From the NCBI GenBank assembly GCA_003221595.1, contig QHSM01000100.1:1-9243 (forward strand): a DNA stretch of 9,243 nt, written 5' to 3'. The notes under the pieces were generated by a model that had not been told where the DNA came from, searched no databases, and saw only the letters and a list, made by a program, of their open reading frames with translations. Position 1 is the first letter of the stretch. Every line of letters starts with the position of its first letter. The position numbers were made by a program, and so were the translations under genes. The stretch comes from Candidatus Rokuibacteriota bacterium (GTDB taxonomy: Bacteria; Methylomirabilota; Methylomirabilia; Rokubacteriales; CSP1-6). Of the stretch, positions 1 through 6,373 are shown in pieces.

Positions 1-90
1 GTGCAGATGCCGAGCTTCTTCGGCTACATGCTCTACAGCGGCGGAATCCTCCTGCCGCTGTTCGTGCTCGTCACCCTGGTGTTCTTCTAG
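1..90 (+). CDS. C-terminal fragment of a probable integral membrane transporter
   Basis: The frame is open from the first base and ends at TAG (88-90), giving 29 residues that include a strongly hydrophobic final helix (ILLPLFVLVTLVFF). This looks like the last transmembrane segment of a polytopic membrane protein. The pattern 'PSFFGYM..YSG.ILLPLF' resembles the C-terminal end of ion-transporter (ArsB/NhaD, SLC13-like) permeases, but that family call is from memory and weak. The GTG at position 1 happens to be in frame and is not taken as the start; the gene presumably begins outside the window. It converges on pth, with only 15 bp between the two stop codons and no hairpin terminator visible there. 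Confidence 0.55.
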   Translation: MQMPSFFGYMLYSGGILLPLFVLVTLVFF

Positions 91-105
91 GCCGGAGCGA
101 GCGGA

Positions 106-630
106 CTAGGCTAGCAGGGCCAGCACGCGGTCGGCGGCCTGCTCGACGGCGGCTTCCACCACCGGGAGCTCGTCACGCTCGAACGTGGTGAGCACGTGGT
201 CCGGAACGTCGGCCTTCTGATCGGGGCGGCCGACGCCCACCTTCACGCGCTTGACCTCCTGCGTGCCGAGCGCGGCGAGGACCGAGCGGACCCCATTGTG
301 GCCACCGTGGCTGCCTTTCATGCGGAGTCGTACGGTCCCGAGCGGCAGGTCGATGTCGTCGTAGACGAGGATCATATCGGCGGTCCCGGCATCGACACGC
401 CGGAGCAGCTTGGCGATGATCGGTCCGCTCTCGTTCATGAAGGAGATCGGCTTGATCAGGCGAACCGCCTCGCCGCGCCACTGACCACGGGCAACCACCC
501 CCGGGCCATCGCGTCGCCAGGACGCGTGGAGCCTCCTGGCCAGCGCGTCGAGGACGCGCTGGCCCACGTTGTGCCGGGTGTCCCGATACTCCGGACCGGG
601 GTTTCCCAGCCCGACCACGACGTGGGCCAC
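106..630 (-). CDS. pth: Peptidyl-tRNA hydrolase
   Basis: Hydrolyses the ester bond of peptidyl-tRNAs that drop off ribosomes, recycling tRNA in the cytoplasm. The 174 residues compare with about 190 in E. coli and cover the whole family core. The N-terminal GLGNPG motif (residues 7-12, with Asn10) and RHNVG (19-23, with catalytic His20) fall at the same numbers as in E. coli Pth. FMNESG (Asn66), YDDIDLP (Asp91/92) and GSHGGHNGV (Asn112) supply the other substrate-binding and catalytic positions. The start is GTG (628-630), supported by the immediate GLGNPG N-terminus and a modest GAGG upstream; there is no better ATG. It is the last gene of the minus-strand block, 15 nt after the rplY stop, in the common rplY-pth arrangement. 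A second in-frame-like CTA triplet next to the stop is in another frame and does not affect the end. Confidence 0.97.
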   Translation of the reverse strand: MAHVVVGLGNPGPEYRDTRHNVGQRVLDALARRLHASWRRDGPGVVARGQWRGEAVRLIKPISFMNESGPIIAKLLRRVDAGTADMILVYDDIDLPLGTVRLRMKGSHGGHNGVRSVLAALGTQEVKRVKVGVGRPDQKADVPDHVLTTFERDELPVVEAAVEQAADRVLALLA

Positions 631-645
631 GCGGCCCTCGGCCTG

Positions 646-1368
646 CTACTTGTCCTTCTCGGACTTCTCGGCTCTCGCCGGCCGCGCCGGCCGCTTGTCG
701 TCGCCGGCCGCCGCCTCTTCCTCTTTCGGCTTGCGCTCGGTGAGAACCTCGGGCTCGGTGACCGCCGCCGCCGTCGGCGCCACCACCGCGGCCACTTCCT
801 CGGCCATCGGCGGAGCGACCGTGGCGACCGCCTGCCCCGGGTCGTTCAGGATCCGCACGCCCTCGGGAGCCCGGAGGTCGGCGACCTTCAACACGTCGCC
901 GATCATGAGCGCGCTGACGTCGGCGTCGATGCGCTCGGGAATCGCGGTGGGCAGGCACGACACCGCGAGCTCGTAGAGCACGAGGTTGAGGATGCCCTTC
1001 TGCTCGCGGACACCGGCCGCCTCGCCCACCGGCCGCACGGTGACGTGCACCGTGATGGCGCGGTCCACGGAGACCTCCTGCAGGTCGACGTGGAGCAGCT
1101 GCTCGGTGACGGGATCGAACTGGAGCTCGCGGATGATCGCGAGCCGGGCGCCGTTGCCCGCTTCACCGTCGAACTTGAGAGTGAGCAGCTGGGTCGTGCC
1201 CTCATGGCCGTGGATCATCCGCAGCACTGCTTTCGGATCGACCGTGACGGTCTCGGCCTTGCGACCGTCGTAGAGGACCGCCGGCACCACGCCTTCCCGG
1301 CGCAGGCGCTTCGCGACCTCCTTGCCGGTCGCCGTCCGTCGCTTGATCGTCAGCTCTTGCATCGCCAT
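646..1368 (-). CDS. rplY: 50S ribosomal protein L25/general stress protein Ctc (TL5 type)
   Basis: Binds 5S rRNA in the large ribosomal subunit. The 240-residue protein is the long two-domain form: an L25 beta-barrel domain at about residues 4-95 (with GVVPAVLYDGRK at 26-37) and a TL5/Ctc-type C-terminal domain at about 97-187 (with LQEVSVDRAITVHVTVRP). After that comes a roughly 50-residue Ala/Pro/Glu/Lys-rich, probably disordered tail ending in EKSEKDK. The first ATG (1366-1368) is chosen because AAGGAG lies 5 nt upstream; a second ATG two codons later would be too far from it. The gene sits 21 nt after prs and 15 nt before pth, so it is very likely co-transcribed and perhaps coupled with both. 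The E. coli protein is the short, single-domain form of about 94 residues. Confidence 0.95.
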   Translation of the reverse strand: MAMQELTIKRRTATGKEVAKRLRREGVVPAVLYDGRKAETVTVDPKAVLRMIHGHEGTTQLLTLKFDGEAGNGARLAIIRELQFDPVTEQLLHVDLQEVSVDRAITVHVTVRPVGEAAGVREQKGILNLVLYELAVSCLPTAIPERIDADVSALMIGDVLKVADLRAPEGVRILNDPGQAVATVAPPMAEEVAAVVAPTAAAVTEPEVLTERKPKEEEAAAGDDKRPARPARAEKSEKDK

Positions 1369-1373
1369 GGTGG

Positions 1374-1379
1374 CTCCTT
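1374..1379 (-). promoter_or_regulatory. Ribosome binding site of rplY
   Basis: On the minus strand AAGGAG lies 5 nt before the ATG at 1368. It is the clearest Shine-Dalgarno sequence in the window and decides between the two closely spaced ATG codons (M-A-M) at the start of rplY. Confidence 0.8.
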
Positions 1380-1389
1380 ACGCGTCGAA

Positions 1390-2334
1390 TTACGCGAACA
1401 ACGTCGAAACCGACTCCTCATCGTGGATGCGCCGGATCGCCTCGCCCAGGAGCGGGGCGACCGTGAGCACCGTGATCCGCGACGCCAGGCGCTTGACGTC
1501 GGCGACCGGGATCGAGTTCGTGACCACGACCTCCTCGATCGGCGAGCCCTTGATGCGCTCGATCGCCGGTCCGGACAGGACCGGATGAACCCCGCACGCC
1601 AGAATGCGGCGGGCGCCCTCGCGCTCGACGGCGGTCACCGCCTGGATCAGCGTGCCGGCCGTGTCGATCATGTCGTCGATGACGATGGCGTCGCGGCCCT
1701 TGACGTCACCGATCAGGTGCATGGCGACCGCGGAGTTCGGCCCCTCGCGCCGCTTGTCGATGATGGCCAGACCGGCGTCGAACCGCTTGGCCATCGCGCG
1801 GGCCCGCTCCACGCCGCCCGCGTCCGGCGCGACGATGACGGGGTCGTGCAGCTCCTTTTTCTTCAGATAGTCGATCATCACCACCGGGCCGGCGAAGAGG
1901 TGGTCGACCGGGACGCTGAAGAAGCCCTGGATCTGACCGGCGTGCAGGTCGAGCGCCAGCACCCGATCGATCCCCGCCGCCTCCAGGAGGTCGGCCACGA
2001 GCCGGGCCGAGATCGGCACGCGTGACTGCACCTTGCGGTCCTGCCGCGCGTACCCGTAGTAAGGCAGCACCGCCGTGATCCGGCGGGCCGAGGCACGCTT
2101 CATGGCGTCGATCATGAGCAAGAGCTCCATGAGCGTGTCGTTCACCGGAGGGCACGTCGGCTGGATGACGAACACGTCGGCCCCGCGAACGTTCTCGTTG
2201 ACCTGCACGTACACCTCGCCGTCCGAGAAGCGCGTCACCTCCGCGTCGGCCAGCGGCACGTGGAGGTATTGCGCGATCTCCTCGGCAAGGGCACGGTTCG
2301 CGTTACCCGTCAGCAGCTTCAGCTCGTAGGCCAT
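1390..2334 (-). CDS. prs: Ribose-phosphate pyrophosphokinase (PRPP synthetase, class I)
   Basis: Transfers pyrophosphate from ATP to ribose 5-phosphate, making PRPP for purine, pyrimidine, NAD, His and Trp synthesis. The 314 residues match the family's usual 310-320. Visible motifs are FSDGEVYVQVNENVRG (36-51), the catalytic flexible loop YARQDRK (95-101), LDLHAGQIQGFF (128-139, with His131), DKRR (193-196), and the PRPP-binding loop IVIDDMIDTAGT (217-228, with the acidic pair Asp220/221 and Asp224). All key residues appear intact, so it should be active. The start is ATG (2332-2334), with GAGG 5 nt upstream. That binding site lies inside the 20 nt separating prs from the mature 3' end of tRNA-Gln, so processing of the tRNA would leave prs with a very short leader. 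It is followed 21 nt later by rplY. Confidence 0.98.
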   Translation of the reverse strand: MAYELKLLTGNANRALAEEIAQYLHVPLADAEVTRFSDGEVYVQVNENVRGADVFVIQPTCPPVNDTLMELLLMIDAMKRASARRITAVLPYYGYARQDRKVQSRVPISARLVADLLEAAGIDRVLALDLHAGQIQGFFSVPVDHLFAGPVVMIDYLKKKELHDPVIVAPDAGGVERARAMAKRFDAGLAIIDKRREGPNSAVAMHLIGDVKGRDAIVIDDMIDTAGTLIQAVTAVEREGARRILACGVHPVLSGPAIERIKGSPIEEVVVTNSIPVADVKRLASRITVLTVAPLLGEAIRRIHDEESVSTLFA

Positions 2335-2354
2335 GGTTGCCTCGCTCTAAAGTG

Positions 2355-2430
2355 TGGTTGGGGCGGGAGGATTCGAACCTCCGAATACGGGATCCAAAGT
2401 CCCGCGCCTTAACCGCTTGGCGACGCCCCA
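2355..2430 (-). tRNA. trnQ: tRNA-Gln (anticodon TTG), CCA encoded
   Basis: On the minus strand the gene folds into a full cloverleaf. The acceptor arms TGGGGCG and CGCCCCA pair over all seven positions, the D arm is GCC-AAGCGGTTAA-GGC, the anticodon arm is CGGGA-CTTTGGA-TCCCG with TTG at 34-36, and the T arm is GGAGG-TTCGAAT-CCTCC. The next bases are A73 followed by genomically encoded CCA (2355-2357). The D arm closely resembles that of E. coli tRNA-Gln. The discriminator is A73, where E. coli tRNA-Gln has G73, a GlnRS identity base. The gene lies 25 nt after ispE and 20 nt before prs, the same place as in Pseudomonas-type operons, and must be cut out of a polycistronic transcript unless it has a promoter of its own; none is obvious. 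Confidence 0.97.
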
Positions 2431-2455
2431 GCGTGTTCCCATCCGACGGCTTACT

Positions 2456-3364
2456 TTACCGTATCCGTATGGCGGGGCCGCGCAGGGCCCGGACGGCCCA
2501 GCACGCCCAGCGAGCGCGGCCGATGCGGTCGCGGATCTGCCGCGCGTGATCGTACGAGCGCGCCACCCCGAACACCGTGAGCCCGCTGCCCGACATCGCC
2601 GCGCCCAGAGCGCCCGCCGCCAGGAGCGCCGCCTCCATCTGCTCCACGTCCCGGTACCGAGGCGCGGCCACGCGCTCGAGCGTGTTGCCGAGGGTCGCCG
2701 CCACACGGCTCGGCCGGCGGCTCCGCAGCGCGGCCACCATGCCCCGGCCCTGGCCCCCGTCAGAGTACATGGCGGGTTGTACCCCGCCGTAGATCTCGGC
2801 CGTGCTCGCCGCGACGCCCGGATTCACGAGCACCAGCGCCAAGGCGCAGGTCGGCAGCGGCTCGAGCCGCTCGCCCCGTCCGGTCCCCAGCGCCGCGCCG
2901 CCGTGGAGGAAGAAGGGTACGTCCATACCCAGTGTCACCGCCACCTCGGCCAAACGCGCCCCCGACCACCGGAGCCCCCACAGCCGGTTCAGTCCGACGA
3001 GCACCGCCGCCGCGTCCGCCGACCCGCCGCCGAGTCCCGCGGCCACCGGAATTCGCTTCTCCAGCGTGATTCGCGCCCCGCGGCTCACGGCGGCCCTGTC
3101 ACGCAGCGCGGCCGCCGCCCTGAGGACGAGATTGGTCCCGTCCGTCGGTACATCGGAGGCGGTGGTACGAAGCTCCAGAACGTCCGCGTCCTCGAGCACC
3201 AGCCGGTCGGACAGGTCCACGGCCTGCATGACCGTGACGATCTCGTGGTAGCCGTCGTTCCGCCGGCCGAGCACCTCCAACGTCAGGTTGATCTTGGCCG
3301 CAGCGTTGAGCACGAGGCGACGGGCCGTCCCCGATCGCTTCGACAAGACATCGCACGATAGCAT
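2456..3364 (-). CDS. ispE: 4-diphosphocytidyl-2-C-methyl-D-erythritol kinase
   Basis: Phosphorylates CDP-methylerythritol with ATP, the fourth step of the MEP (non-mevalonate) isoprenoid pathway. It is a GHMP kinase of up to 302 residues. The N-terminal AAAKINLTLEVLGRR.DGYHE carries the substrate-binding Lys24 (E. coli Lys10). The glycine-rich ATP loop is PVAAGLGGGSADAAAVL (106-122), Asp148 in GMDVPFF is the catalytic Asp, and MSGSG (257-261) is the third GHMP motif. The ATG at 3362-3364 has only a weak AGG upstream. An in-frame GTG at 3311-3313 would put the lysine at position 7, closer to relatives, so the true start may be 17 codons in. It lies 15 nt after the LolB-like gene and 25 nt before tRNA-Gln. 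The end is secure at TAA (2456-2458). Confidence 0.96.
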   Translation of the reverse strand: MLSCDVLSKRSGTARRLVLNAAAKINLTLEVLGRRNDGYHEIVTVMQAVDLSDRLVLEDADVLELRTTASDVPTDGTNLVLRAAAALRDRAAVSRGARITLEKRIPVAAGLGGGSADAAAVLVGLNRLWGLRWSGARLAEVAVTLGMDVPFFLHGGAALGTGRGERLEPLPTCALALVLVNPGVAASTAEIYGGVQPAMYSDGGQGRGMVAALRSRRPSRVAATLGNTLERVAAPRYRDVEQMEAALLAAGALGAAMSGSGLTVFGVARSYDHARQIRDRIGRARWACWAVRALRGPAIRIR

Positions 3365-3379
3365 GGGCCTGCCGGCCGT

Positions 3380-4141
3380 TCAACGGATGCGCTGTGTTTT
3401 CGCCCCCTTCGGAATCGCAATCGTGAAGCGCTCGGCCTCGATCCCGCTGCCCTCGACGAGGTTCTCGTAGGTAACGGACCCGGTCACGTACGACTGGGCC
3501 GCCTCGACGTCGAACCCGGTCAGGGCGCCGGCTCCGTCACGCCGATACCTGATGAGCGCGTTGAACGGACTGCCGTAGATCTCGAGCTGACGGACGATGC
3601 CGGTCTCGAGGTCGAGCCACACGCGCCGGCGCCCGGCGGGGCTCACGAGACTGAGCGACGGTCCTGCCTCGTCGGGCGGCAAGAGCTCGGCGGACGTGAG
3701 ATCGGCCGGCGGCGCGACGCGTCCGGCGAGCGCCGCGACCAGATCCTCGGGCTTGAGAGGCAGGCGGAGGGCCTTCTCGATCGACTCGGCGGTGGCCGGT
3801 CCGACCTGCGCCTCGTTCTTCACCGCGTCGTACGTCGTCAGCTGGCCCTCGTGAACGGTGACGATTCGAAGCGGCGGGCCGAACGGCGAGAGCACCTCGA
3901 AGCGGATCGAGCTCGGCGCCTTGACGAGGAGAACTCCCCGCAGACGCATTCGCTCACCGCCTTTCTTCAGGGCGATGTCGGCGAGGGCGCGGAGGTCGGT
4001 GAACTCGCTCGCGCGGCTGGCCAGGAGCGCGACGGCGCGGCGCGCGTCCTCGCCGATCGGCTCCCGAGACACGGTCGCGCACGCGGCGACGAGCGCCAGC
4101 TGCGCGACGAGGAGAAAGCTACTGAGAGGCCTTCGGGCCAC
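3380..4141 (-). CDS. LolB/DUF4292-like outer-membrane lipoprotein
   Basis: A 253-residue predicted lipoprotein. From the GTG start at 4139-4141 it has a basic n-region (ARRP), a hydrophobic stretch (SSFLLVAQLALVAA) and a lipobox, VAA-Cys21; Ala at +2 would allow outer-membrane sorting. The mature part (e.g. LRGVLLVKAPSSIRFEVLSPFG at about 68-89, and a later WLDLETGIVRQLEIYG) resembles the DUF4292/LolB-like antiparallel half-barrel family. LolB receives lipoproteins from LolA and inserts them in the outer membrane. The sequence match to true LolB is not decisive, so the role is inferred from fold resemblance and from its position, which matches lolB before ispE in gammaproteobacteria. The open frame extends upstream to 4279, but those codons overlap the TPR gene and read as low-complexity Arg/Ser, so they are not used. 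It overlaps the upstream gene by 23 nt with no good Shine-Dalgarno, suggesting translational coupling. Confidence 0.82.
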   Translation of the reverse strand: MARRPLSSFLLVAQLALVAACATVSREPIGEDARRAVALLASRASEFTDLRALADIALKKGGERMRLRGVLLVKAPSSIRFEVLSPFGPPLRIVTVHEGQLTTYDAVKNEAQVGPATAESIEKALRLPLKPEDLVAALAGRVAPPADLTSAELLPPDEAGPSLSLVSPAGRRRVWLDLETGIVRQLEIYGSPFNALIRYRRDGAGALTGFDVEAAQSYVTGSVTYENLVEGSGIEAERFTIAIPKGAKTQRIR

Positions 4142-6290
4142 CCTTGACCCGGCGCTGGCGGTCCTTGAGGTCGTCGACCTTCTTCTTGACCGCGTCGGCC
4201 GCCGGGTCGAGCTGCAGGGCCTTCTCCCACGCGGCGATGGCGGCATCGTCCTGACCGTTCTTGACGAGCGCGTCGCCAAGGTGCTCGTAGATCACGGGAT
4301 CCGGCTCCTTGGTTTTCGCCACCGCGCGCTTGAGCTCCTTCAGCGCCTCGGGATACCGCCCCTGCTGGTAATACGCCCAGCCGAGGCTGTCGAGGAAGTA
4401 GCCGTTTTCGGGCTCCAGGTCGAGGGCGGTCGTGATGAGCTGGATCGCCTCGTCGAGATTCTGGCCGCGCTCGGCGTACATGTAGCCGACGTAGTTGTAG
4501 GCCTCGGCGTGCTTGGGATCGAGCGAGATCACGCGCCGGAACGAGCCGACCGCGTCGTCGAACTTCGCCTGCTTCTCGTAGACGACCCCGAGCTGGAAGT
4601 GCAGGTCCTTCTGCTTCTCGTCGAGGCCCAGGCCTTCCTTCAGGGTCTCCGCCGCGCGATCGTATTGCTTGGCGCGGTAGTACGCCGTGCCGAGGTAGAG
4701 GAACAGCTCGGGCCGCTTGGGCTCGAGGTTGACGGCCTCGCGGAGCGTCGAGATCGCCTCGTCGAAGCGCTTGGTCCGGCCGTAGAGGAAGCCGAGCTGA
4801 ACGCGCGCGTCGATGGACCGCGGGTCGGCGCGCAGGATCCGCTCGAGCTCGGATTTCGCCTCCGCGTCGCGGCCGCCGTCCATGTACGTGGTCGCGAGAA
4901 AGTATCGGGCGCGCAGGTTCGACGGCTCCAGCGCCACGACGCGCCGGAACGAGTCGATGGCGCGGTCCCACATCTTCTGCTCGTAGTAGACGGCGCCGAG
5001 CTTCATCCAGATGCGCGGGTTCTGCGGCGCGACCTCGACGAGCCCCTCGAGCTCGGTCTGCGCCTCGGGGAGCCGACCGAGCCGGATCAGGAGGTCGGCC
5101 AGCTTCTCGGCGAACGCCGGATTGTCGGGGTTGGCCTTGACGGCGCGCCGGTACACCTCGATCGCCTCTTCGCTCTTGTGGAGCGCCTCCGCGTAGACGG
5201 CGCCGAGCGCGCTCCAGGCGCCGTCGTGGTCGGGGTCCAGGTCGACGGCCGCGGTCAAACGCGCGATCGCCTCGTCCCACGACTCGGTCTCGATCGCGAG
5301 GCGCCCGAGAAGGAACTGCGCCTGGGCCAGCCGGGGCTGACGCTCGGCCAGGCGCAGCAGCGTGCTCCGCGCGCGGTCGTACGCCTTCTGCTCGACCTGG
5401 AGCCTCGCCAGCATCAGGTAGGGCTCCTCCGAGTCGGGGCTGAGCGTGATGGCGCGCTCCAGCTCCGCTTCAGCCTCGGGGTACTTGCGCTGGGTACGCA
5501 GGAGCTCGGCGAGCGTCATGCGCGCGTTGACCTGATCCGGAGCCAGCTCGACGGCGCGCCGGGCCGCGCTCACCGCCTCGTCCACGTTGTCGACGCGCAC
5601 GAGCAGCTGGGCGTACTGCGTCCAGAGCGTGGCCGAGTTCGGGTCGCGCTTGAGGGCGGCGCGCATGAGCGGGACCGCGTCCTTGAACCGCCCGGCCTGG
5701 GTGTGCATCTGCGCGACGGAGTAGGCGTAATACGCATCGGCCTGCGGGTCGGCGGCGGCCGAGCGCCGCGGGATCTGGTCGTCCCCGGTGAACCCGGGTC
5801 CGGCGGCGATGGCGCATCCGGCCAGGACCGTCGCCACGAGGAACGCGGACAGCCCGGGCCAGGCCTTCGTGAGGAGCCGCCGCGCCGCGGCCGCGAGGCT
5901 GGGGTCGGGAATGACGCTCGCCGCCTGGTCGATCTCGCGCCGGGCCCCCGCCTCGAGTGGCGCCGGCCGCTCGACGCCGGCGCGGACCGTCGGCGCCGGC
6001 TCGATCTGTCCGGCCACGAAGCGCAGGGAGCGGACGGCGCCGAAGCGTTCGCTCAGACGCCGGGTGAGCTCTTCACCGCGCAGGGTCAGCTCGTGAAGCC
6101 AGGGCGAGTTGTCGACCGCCACGGTGAGGCAGCCTTCCGTGAAGCTCCGGGGCTGGGCGCGGCGGGCCGCGTTGGCGCCGACCACCTCCGTCCAGGCGCG
6201 GCGAATGCGATGCTCGAGCAGGCGGTCCCGCAGATCGGGCACCGCGCTCAGGATCAAATCGGCGACGGCGCGCGGTGACCGGTTGTCCAT
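4119..6290 (-). CDS. DUF721 (DciA-like) domain fused to a 15-repeat TPR lipoprotein-type protein
   Basis: A single uninterrupted 723-residue frame with three parts. Residues 6-95 match DUF721, the KH-like domain of the helicase loader DciA (AVADLILSAV, then RRAWTEVVGANAARRAQP, then GCLTVAVDNSPWLHEL). Residues about 117-143 (IDQAASVIPDPSLAAAARRLL) look like the usual C-terminal end of stand-alone DUF721 proteins in Deltaproteobacteria-like genomes. A hydrophobic segment follows (LSAFLVATVLAGC, 147-159) that reads as a lipoprotein signal with lipobox LAG-Cys159, then 15 TPR units (186-698) and a basic tail. The TPR half resembles the Pseudomonas PA4667-type protein that precedes lolB-ispE, including DSLGWAYYQQGRYPEAL. 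No ATG, GTG or TTG is suitably placed to start the TPR half as a normal lipoprotein; a GTG at codon 152 would leave too short a signal. It is either a true fusion with a membrane anchor in the middle or two genes merged by a lost stop or sequence error. The ATG at 6288-6290 is the first gene of the block. Confidence 0.85.
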   Translation of the reverse strand: MDNRSPRAVADLILSAVPDLRDRLLEHRIRRAWTEVVGANAARRAQPRSFTEGCLTVAVDNSPWLHELTLRGEELTRRLSERFGAVRSLRFVAGQIEPAPTVRAGVERPAPLEAGARREIDQAASVIPDPSLAAAARRLLTKAWPGLSAFLVATVLAGCAIAAGPGFTGDDQIPRRSAAADPQADAYYAYSVAQMHTQAGRFKDAVPLMRAALKRDPNSATLWTQYAQLLVRVDNVDEAVSAARRAVELAPDQVNARMTLAELLRTQRKYPEAEAELERAITLSPDSEEPYLMLARLQVEQKAYDRARSTLLRLAERQPRLAQAQFLLGRLAIETESWDEAIARLTAAVDLDPDHDGAWSALGAVYAEALHKSEEAIEVYRRAVKANPDNPAFAEKLADLLIRLGRLPEAQTELEGLVEVAPQNPRIWMKLGAVYYEQKMWDRAIDSFRRVVALEPSNLRARYFLATTYMDGGRDAEAKSELERILRADPRSIDARVQLGFLYGRTKRFDEAISTLREAVNLEPKRPELFLYLGTAYYRAKQYDRAAETLKEGLGLDEKQKDLHFQLGVVYEKQAKFDDAVGSFRRVISLDPKHAEAYNYVGYMYAERGQNLDEAIQLITTALDLEPENGYFLDSLGWAYYQQGRYPEALKELKRAVAKTKEPDPVIYEHLGDALVKNGQDDAAIAAWEKALQLDPAADAVKKKVDDLKDRQRRVKGGPKASQ
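4197..5735 (-). repeat. Tandem array of 15 TPR units (protein-level repeat)
   Basis: Fifteen consecutive 34-35-residue tetratricopeptide units cover residues 186-698 of the fusion protein. The recurring pattern is W/L-x2-L-G/A at 4-8, G/A-Y/L at 8-11, Y at 17, A at 20 and 27, and D/E-P at 31-32. Units 6, 13 and 14 have 35 residues, the rest 34. The repeats are diverged at the DNA level, so this is an old array, not a recent duplication. Such arrays form a superhelical scaffold for binding protein partners. Confidence 0.9.
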
Positions 6291-6298
6291 GTTCTCGT

Positions 6299-6304
6299 AT
6301 CATA
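6299..6304 (-). promoter_or_regulatory. Possible -10 element for the minus-strand operon
   Basis: TATGAT on the minus strand (a one-base difference from TATAAT) ends 8 nt before the ATG of the DUF721-TPR gene. No convincing -35 box is present at 16-18 nt. If real, the transcript would begin at or within a few bases of the start codon. It rests on AT-rich sequence standing out in a GC-rich window, so it is weak evidence. Confidence 0.25.
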
Positions 6305-6357
6305 CATCCTTCATCCATTCAGGCGGCAGCGCCCGAGAGCACGGCTGAGATCCCTGA

Positions 6358-6363
6358 TATAGT
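6358..6363 (+). promoter_or_regulatory. Possible -10 element for rlmD
   Basis: TATAGT on the plus strand lies 10 nt before the chosen ATG of the methyltransferase gene at 6374. There is no clear -35 hexamer and no Shine-Dalgarno between it and the ATG. It would give an almost leaderless message. An alternative GTG start at 6362-6364 overlaps this element, so the two readings exclude each other. Confidence 0.25.
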
Positions 6364-6373
6364 GGCGTCAATC

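Noticed and set aside
91..105. Possible bidirectional terminator between the converging genes
   Set aside because: The gap is only 15 bp; I see no stable stem-loop with a T-run on either strand there.
196..2025. Plus-strand open frame of 609 codons antisense to pth, rplY and prs
   Set aside because: It runs against three clearly identified genes with intact motifs, and its translation is Arg/Asp/His/Leu-rich low-complexity sequence typical of the antisense frame of GC-rich genes.
2337..2549. Plus-strand small frames across the tRNA (reading like 'GREDSNLRIRDPKSR')
   Set aside because: This is the well-known spurious peptide produced by translating the reverse complement of a tRNA T arm and anticodon arm; it is not a gene.
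2856..2871. Perfect 16-bp palindrome AGCGGCTCGAGCCGCT
   Set aside because: It lies inside ispE coding sequence (Arg-Leu-Glu-Pro-Leu codons), is single-copy, and is plausible by chance in GC-rich DNA; nothing else suggests an operator.
4142..4279. Upstream 46-codon extension of the LolB-like gene
   Set aside because: It lies entirely within the TPR gene in another frame, is Arg/Ser-rich, and would bury the lipoprotein signal; the GTG at 4141 gives a normal signal peptide.
3858..6278. Plus-strand open frame of 806 codons antisense to the TPR fusion gene
   Set aside because: It is a mirror of the GC-rich TPR codons. The apparent internal repetition comes from the TPR array on the other strand, and there is no recognisable domain or binding site.
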